DNA of 64,000 bases from Nitratiruptor sp. YY08-10 (GTDB lineage: Bacteria > Campylobacterota > Campylobacteria > Campylobacterales > Nitratiruptoraceae). Made by a program: the position numbers and the translations under genes. The notes under the pieces are model-generated. The model worked only from the letters and a program-made list of their open reading frames with translations. It searched no databases and was not told the DNA's origin. Location: NCBI RefSeq assembly GCF_016629565.1, contig NZ_AP023057.1, positions 1,426,001 through 1,490,000 of the forward strand. The letters are read 5' to 3'. Below are positions 59,799-64,000 of this stretch, piece by piece; within the stretch, counting starts at the first letter, position 1, and each line of letters begins with the position of its first letter.

Positions 59799-60267
59799 TT
59801 TCCTCCAATAATCTCAATAATTGTTTATACCCTGTCATTTTCGCATAATCACTCGCTGTTTTTTCAAAACTGTCTTTCACATCAGTATCGACTTTGCACT
59901 CTTTGATCAAATACCTCGCAATCGGTTCATCCCCATATGCCATTGCCGCCATCAAAGGGGTAAATCCCGACTTTCTTTTTGTCGTGTTGGGATCGATTCC
60001 GGATTCAACCAAAAATTGGACAATATCAAGTCTTCCCTTTTTGATCGCATCATCAATCAATCCTACACCCTCTTCGTCAATTTCATATATGTCAGCTCCA
60101 TGTGCAACAAGCGTTTGAAAAATATCGAGACTAGCTTTATGTTTGATTGCCAATCGAAGGAGACTGTCACCATTTTCGTTTTTTATGTTTTTGATGTCAT
60201 CAATCGATTCAAGTGCCTTTTTTACGCTAAACAGGCTATCTTTTTTTATCGCTTCAAAAATATCCAT
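59785..60267 (-). CDS. ankyrin-repeat protein
   Basis: 160 residues with about four ankyrin repeats, recognisable by repeated DSLLRLAIKH / DIVQFLVESG / GFTPLMAAM-type turns. No signal peptide, so cytoplasmic. Acts as a binding scaffold; partner unknown. First gene of the long minus-strand unit ending at the DUF167 gene. Confidence 0.85.
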   Translation of the reverse strand: MDIFEAIKKDSLFSVKKALESIDDIKNIKNENGDSLLRLAIKHKASLDIFQTLVAHGADIYEIDEEGVGLIDDAIKKGRLDIVQFLVESGIDPNTTKRKSGFTPLMAAMAYGDEPIARYLIKECKVDTDVKDSFEKTASDYAKMTGYKQLLRLLEENEEE

Positions 60268-60328
60268 TCCCCGCCCCTCAAAAATACTATATAATTAAAA
60301 TCAACTTAATTATAGCAAAAGGAATAGC

Positions 60329-61147
60329 TTGCGAGTAGACTTGCATAATCACACAAAACTTTGCAACCATGCAACAGGTGAAATTGAAGAGTATATCGAA
60401 AAAGCAATCGACAAAGGTATAGAAATTTATGGCTTTAGCGATCATGCCCCAATGAATTTTGATCAAAAATATCGCATGAGTTTAGAACAAGCCGATCAAT
60501 ATGAAAAACATGTACTAGAAGCAAAAGAAAAATATAAAGATCAAATTGAGATTCTTTTAGGATATGAAGTCGACTTTTTGCCAGGACTGATAGAGGATCG
60601 AATCCTCCAAGCCGATGTAGACTATCTTATAGGATCTGTCCATTTTTTACCTAAAAAAAGAGGGCATAATGAAGTGCTTATCCACCAAGATCTTTGGGGA
60701 TTTGATAATCCAGAATTTATTGGTGAATATAAAAACCAAGACATCGATACCATCTGGAAAGATTATTTCAACGCTATCGAAGCAATGGCCAAAAGTGGGT
60801 ATTTTCAAATTGTAGGCCATTTGGATCTTATCAAAGTTTTTAATTTCAAGCCTAAAAAGGATATACGCCTCATTGCCAAAAATGCTCTCAAGGCCATTAA
60901 AGAGAATGATTTGGTACTTGAGATCAGTAGTGCTGGATTACGTAAACCGGTAGGTGAACCCTATCCAAGTAAAGAGCTTTTAGAAGAGGCTTTTTCATTT
61001 GATATCCCTATCACTTTTGCTTCCGATGCACATGCACCTGATCAGGTAGGCTTCAAGCTTGATGAAGTTATGGAATTAGCAAAAGAGGTTGGCTATACAA
61101 AATGTGCTATTTTTAAAAATAAAGAGCGGGGGTTTGTAGAGTTTTAA
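60329..61147 (+). CDS. hisJ: histidinol-phosphatase, PHP type
   Basis: 272 residues of the PHP superfamily, HisJ/HisK branch. Metal-binding motifs: DLHNHT with H6 and H8, FSDHAP, GYEVDF, GHLDLIKVF and SDAHAP. TTG start at 60329 behind AAAGGA. Catalyses the phosphatase step of histidine synthesis. No other his gene is adjacent. The 61-base upstream gap is shared with the divergent ankyrin gene. Confidence 0.88.
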   Translation: MRVDLHNHTKLCNHATGEIEEYIEKAIDKGIEIYGFSDHAPMNFDQKYRMSLEQADQYEKHVLEAKEKYKDQIEILLGYEVDFLPGLIEDRILQADVDYLIGSVHFLPKKRGHNEVLIHQDLWGFDNPEFIGEYKNQDIDTIWKDYFNAIEAMAKSGYFQIVGHLDLIKVFNFKPKKDIRLIAKNALKAIKENDLVLEISSAGLRKPVGEPYPSKELLEEAFSFDIPITFASDAHAPDQVGFKLDEVMELAKEVGYTKCAIFKNKERGFVEF

Positions 61148-61148
61148 C

Positions 61149-61167
61149 ATTGGGGCAAAGCCCCAAT
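61149..61167. terminator. bidirectional terminator hisJ/glnA
   Basis: Perfect eight-base stem ATTGGGGC (61149-61156), loop AAA, GCCCCAAT (61160-61167), between the convergent genes. Weak T-tracts on both sides. Same design as the porin hairpin. Confidence 0.6.
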
Positions 61168-61169
61168 AA

Positions 61170-62615
61170 TTAGCAAGAGTATGTAGTAATGAATTCGTAT
61201 GGGTGTGGTCTACCTTCCCAAGGCCAGATGGATGTTTCAAATTTGTAGTGCTGATATGTTTGGATAAACTCTTCTGTCATAACATCACCAACTTTAAATA
61301 GATCTTTATTCGCAAGCATATGTTCGATCGCTTCTCTTAATGTATGCGGCATCTGCTGGATACCTTTTTCTCGAATCTCATCCAAAGTAAGCTCAAAGAG
61401 ATCCATTTCCATAGGATCACCTGGATCGATTTTGTTTTTAATACCGTCGATTCCAGCAAGTAAAAGTGCAGTAAACGCAAGATATGGGTTACCAGAGCTA
61501 TCCGGGAATCGAAACTCCGCTCGTACACTTTTCTCACCTGCTCCCCAAGGAATCCGACAGCTTGCACTTCTGTTTTGCGCAGAATAGGCTAGGATTGATG
61601 GTGCTTCAAATCCAGGGATGAGTCGTTTGTAAGAATTTGTAGAAGCGTTTGTAAATGCAGCAACCGCTTTAGCATGCTTCAAAACGCCACCGATGAAGTA
61701 TTTACCAAACTGGCTCAGGTTTGCATATCCGTTTGGATCATAAAAGAGGTTTTTGCCATCTTTCCAGATAGAGATATGCGTATGCATACCGTTACCATTG
61801 TCGCCATAGAGTGGTTTTGGCATAAAAGTTGCAGTTTTACCATTGATATGTGCTACATTTTTAACCACATATTTTAGTTTTTGTACATTGTCAGCTGCTT
61901 CGATGAGTGTTCCAAATTTTACCCCAATTTCACCTTGTCCCTGTGCAACTTCGTGGTGGATAACATAAGTTTCTAATCCCACCTCTTCCATCACTTGGCT
62001 CATCTCAGCTCTTAAATCCATCATAGAGTCAACTGGAGGTACTGGGAAATATCCGCCTTTTGTGCCAGGTCTGTGTCCAATGTTGTACACATCATACTCT
62101 GGACTGTCAACGCCTCGATTCCACTCCCCTTCGCTTGTATCTACTTCATAATATTGGCAGTTGATTTCATCTCGTACTTTGACATTGTCAAATACGAAAA
62201 ACTCATTTTCTGGACCAAAGTAAGCAACATCACCGATACCGCTTTCTTGAAGATATTTGAGTGCTTTTTTTGCAATACTTCTTGGACACTTCTCATATGG
62301 TTGATTTTTATAGATATCATACACATCACAAATAACTACCAACGTTGGATCAGCAGTAAACGGATCTACAAACTCAGTACCAGCTTCTGGGACCAAAACC
62401 ATATCTGATTTATTGATTGGCTGCCATGCTGGGAGGGAACTCCCATCAAAAGGAAGACCATTTTTAAACGTATCTTCGCTGATAGCTTTAACATTGTATG
62501 TTACGTGGTGCCAAGTTCCTTTGATATCGGTAAACCGAAAGTCGACAAACTCGATCTCCTCTTCTTTAATCGTATCGAAGAGTTTTTGTAGCTTGGCCTC
62601 ATCAACTTGAAACAT
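61170..62615 (-). CDS. glnA: glutamine synthetase, type I, without adenylylation tyrosine
   Basis: 481 residues; N-terminal beta-grasp then the catalytic domain with [34 protein letters not shown] and NRSASCRIP. The tyrosine that GlnE adenylylates in enteric bacteria (NLYDLP) is replaced: here the site reads DLFELT with Phe407. The same loss is reported for H. pylori. AAAGGAG precedes the ATG. Confidence 0.96.
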   Translation of the reverse strand: MFQVDEAKLQKLFDTIKEEEIEFVDFRFTDIKGTWHHVTYNVKAISEDTFKNGLPFDGSSLPAWQPINKSDMVLVPEAGTEFVDPFTADPTLVVICDVYDIYKNQPYEKCPRSIAKKALKYLQESGIGDVAYFGPENEFFVFDNVKVRDEINCQYYEVDTSEGEWNRGVDSPEYDVYNIGHRPGTKGGYFPVPPVDSMMDLRAEMSQVMEEVGLETYVIHHEVAQGQGEIGVKFGTLIEAADNVQKLKYVVKNVAHINGKTATFMPKPLYGDNGNGMHTHISIWKDGKNLFYDPNGYANLSQFGKYFIGGVLKHAKAVAAFTNASTNSYKRLIPGFEAPSILAYSAQNRSASCRIPWGAGEKSVRAEFRFPDSSGNPYLAFTALLLAGIDGIKNKIDPGDPMEMDLFELTLDEIREKGIQQMPHTLREAIEHMLANKDLFKVGDVMTEEFIQTYQHYKFETSIWPWEGRPHPYEFITTYSC

Positions 62616-62648
62616 TGATTCTCCTTTGTTTTATTTGATTTCGCATAA

Positions 62649-62654
62649 ATTATA
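62649..62654 (-). promoter_or_regulatory. -10 box of glnA
   Basis: TATAAT on the minus strand (62654-62649), about 34 bases before the ATG, with a poor -35 (TTGTTT at short spacing). On the plus strand, two TATAAT boxes at 62713-62718 and 62720-62725 would serve the antiporter. These fill the 137-base gap 62616-62752; I see nothing else there. Confidence 0.5.
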
Positions 62655-62752
62655 TCGTAATAAAGTTTAAACAAATGTTCGCGCAATGCTCAAAAAATAT
62701 GCAATTTCCTCCTATAATGTATAATTGTATCAATAGAAACTGAAGGATTTTT

Positions 62753-64000
62753 ATGCAACAAATTGCAATTATTTTAGGAGCTATTTTTATTGCTTCAGTA
62801 ATCAATATTATTATTAAACGTTTTGATTTCCCTACTATTATCGGCTATATCTTCACGGGAGTCATCGTAGCGGAGTTTTTTCATCTCAACGTCCATAATA
62901 CAGAAATTCTTGAATATATTTCCGAATTTGGAATCGTACTTTTGATGTTCACTATCGGTCTGGAATTTAGCTTCAGAGAACTCAAAATTATGAAAAAAGA
63001 GGTGTTTCTTTACGGAACACTGCAAGTTACCATTACCGGTTTATTGTTCTCGCTTCTGGCTTCTTTGCTTTTTTCTTTACCCGTTCGATCCGCTATCATC
63101 ATAGGATTTGCACTGGCTCTCTCTTCCACGGCCATTATTCTCAAAATTTTGAATGAAAACGGAGAGATACATGCAGGATATGGACGAAAAGCCCTTGGAA
63201 TCCTTTTGTTTCAAGATATAGCGGTTATTCCGCTTCTTTTGATGATCGAAATCTTTACAAAAGATGTGCCACTTCACACCCTTCTTATCCAGACACTTTT
63301 AAACATGATTCTCTTTTTCTTACTCTTGTATATTTTAGGAAAATATTTTATCGATACATTTCTTCAATACGCCGTTGCCACAAAAACCCAAGAGATCTTT
63401 TTGTTAGCAGTATTTTTTGTCATACTGCTTAGCGCTGCAGTAGCACACTATTTCGGCTTTTCCTACTCTCTTGGAGCCTTTTTCGCTGGTATGCTTCTTG
63501 CAGAATCCCACTACAAATACCAAATAGAAGCCGATCTTTCTCCCTTCCGGGATCTGTTGCTGGGAATCTTTTTCTTTTCTGTCGGAAACCGGATCGATCT
63601 TTCTATCATAGCCAATCATTTTGTCCTCATTGCGCTTTTACTGTTTGGAATTATGCTACTGAAAGCTCTCATTGCCTATGGGATTTTAATACTCTGGGAA
63701 CAAAAACGAACCGCTTTTAAAACAGCTCTAACTATATCACAAGTAGGGGAATTTGCTCTGGCTCTTTTTGTGATGGCCTATGGAAACAGATTTATCGATG
63801 AAACGACTTTGCAAATTGTTGTCAGCGTTGTGGTTCTTTCCATGATTGCAACACCTTTTATCCTCAAAAATCTCAAACGTATGGCTGATACGCTTTTTAA
63901 AGAGCCTGAGAGAGAGCTCATTATCGAAGGAGGACATTTTCAAAACCATATCATCGTCTGCGGATATGGACCTCTTGGCAAAGAGATAGCCAAAGCGTTA
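62753..64000 (+). CDS. Kef-type cation:proton antiporter, CPA2 family (runs off the window)
   Basis: The first 416 residues are in the window and the frame is still open at base 64000. About 12 membrane spans follow the ATG at 62753 (GAAGGA upstream). Motifs: GYIFTGVIVAEFF, TIGLEFSFRELK, ALSSTAIILKIL and LFQDIAVIPLL. At the end a TrkA-N (RCK) domain begins with VCGYGPLGKE (G404-x-G406-xx-G409). It exports K+ or Na+ for protons, probably gated by NAD(H). The exact ion is unknown. Confidence 0.92.
   Translation, partial: MQQIAIILGAIFIASVINIIIKRFDFPTIIGYIFTGVIVAEFFHLNVHNTEILEYISEFGIVLLMFTIGLEFSFRELKIMKKEVFLYGTLQVTITGLLFSLLASLLFSLPVRSAIIIGFALALSSTAIILKILNENGEIHAGYGRKALGILLFQDIAVIPLLLMIEIFTKDVPLHTLLIQTLLNMILFFLLLYILGKYFIDTFLQYAVATKTQEIFLLAVFFVILLSAAVAHYFGFSYSLGAFFAGMLLAESHYKYQIEADLSPFRDLLLGIFFFSVGNRIDLSIIANHFVLIALLLFGIMLLKALIAYGILILWEQKRTAFKTALTISQVGEFALALFVMAYGNRFIDETTLQIVVSVVVLSMIATPFILKNLKRMADTLFKEPERELIIEGGHFQNHIIVCGYGPLGKEIAKAL

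Overview
The window is a gene-dense stretch of a bacterial chromosome of moderate-to-low GC, with 73 protein genes, almost no non-coding space, and no rRNA, tRNA, CRISPR array or insertion sequence that I could recognise. Gene content and order point to the Campylobacterota (formerly Epsilonproteobacteria). Markers are an HP0268-type small nuclease beside miaB, an HP0322-type poly-Glu protein between gmk and a NucT nuclease, an HP0958/FlgZ-type zinc-ribbon protein beside waaA, a MagIII-type glycosylase, and the order gap-pgk-tpiA-fabI. From memory, several blocks match Helicobacter pylori and Campylobacter jejuni gene order. The cbb3 oxidase maturation genes suggest a microaerobic or respiratory organism. 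A vent genus such as Nitratiruptor is a guess from overall character, not shown by the sequence.

Layout. 1-1011: end of an LPS heptose operon (hldD partial, gmhB). 1029-4253: a tiny membrane ORF, ccoS, ccoI and a one-domain asparaginase-like gene. 4275-8468 (+): unknown membrane protein, rho, murI, dnaX. 8465-20320 (-): magIII, ymdB, FAH-family hydrolase, mfd, folC, lptE, leuS, secF, secD, yajC. 20319-23494 (+): lnt, cysteine synthase, class IV aminotransferase, SspB-like protein. 23491-24390 (-): a LysR regulator. 24550-31963 (+): a tightly coupled operon uvrD-truB-ispE-smpB-GGDEF-rimO-tilS. 31914-35652 (-): HP0268-like, miaB, DUF374 acyltransferase and a PilN/PilO-like (GspL/GspM-like) pair. 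35811-36926 (+): nusA. 36930-39714 (-): OppB-like permease, exported repeat protein, major porin. 39791-43500 (-): gap-pgk-tpiA-fabI. 43576-44109 (+): nadD. 44087-47895 (-): poly-Glu protein, gmk, tatA, argS, rsfS. 47973-48488 (+): nucT. 48491-50506 (-): rpsP-khpA-rimM-trmD-rplS, with ffh and a pseudouridine synthase upstream. 52903-60267 (-): ankyrin protein, U32 peptidase, small membrane protein, purE, DUF89, glutaredoxin, glyQ, Nif3, FlgZ-like, waaA, DUF167. 60329-61147 (+): hisJ. 61170-62615 (-): glnA. 62753-64000 (+): start of a Kef-type antiporter.

Most genes serve translation, RNA modification, envelope biogenesis (LPS, lipoprotein, Sec/Tat), central metabolism and DNA repair. Neighbours are usually coupled by ATGA/GTGA/TAATG overlaps, and TTG or GTG starts are common. 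I see no obvious new multi-gene system. The best leads are an orphan PilN/PilO-like pair inside the miaB operon, an SspB-like putative ClpXP adaptor, a possibly leaderless 38-residue membrane protein, and a recurring class of intergenic hairpins with a GCAAAG tip.
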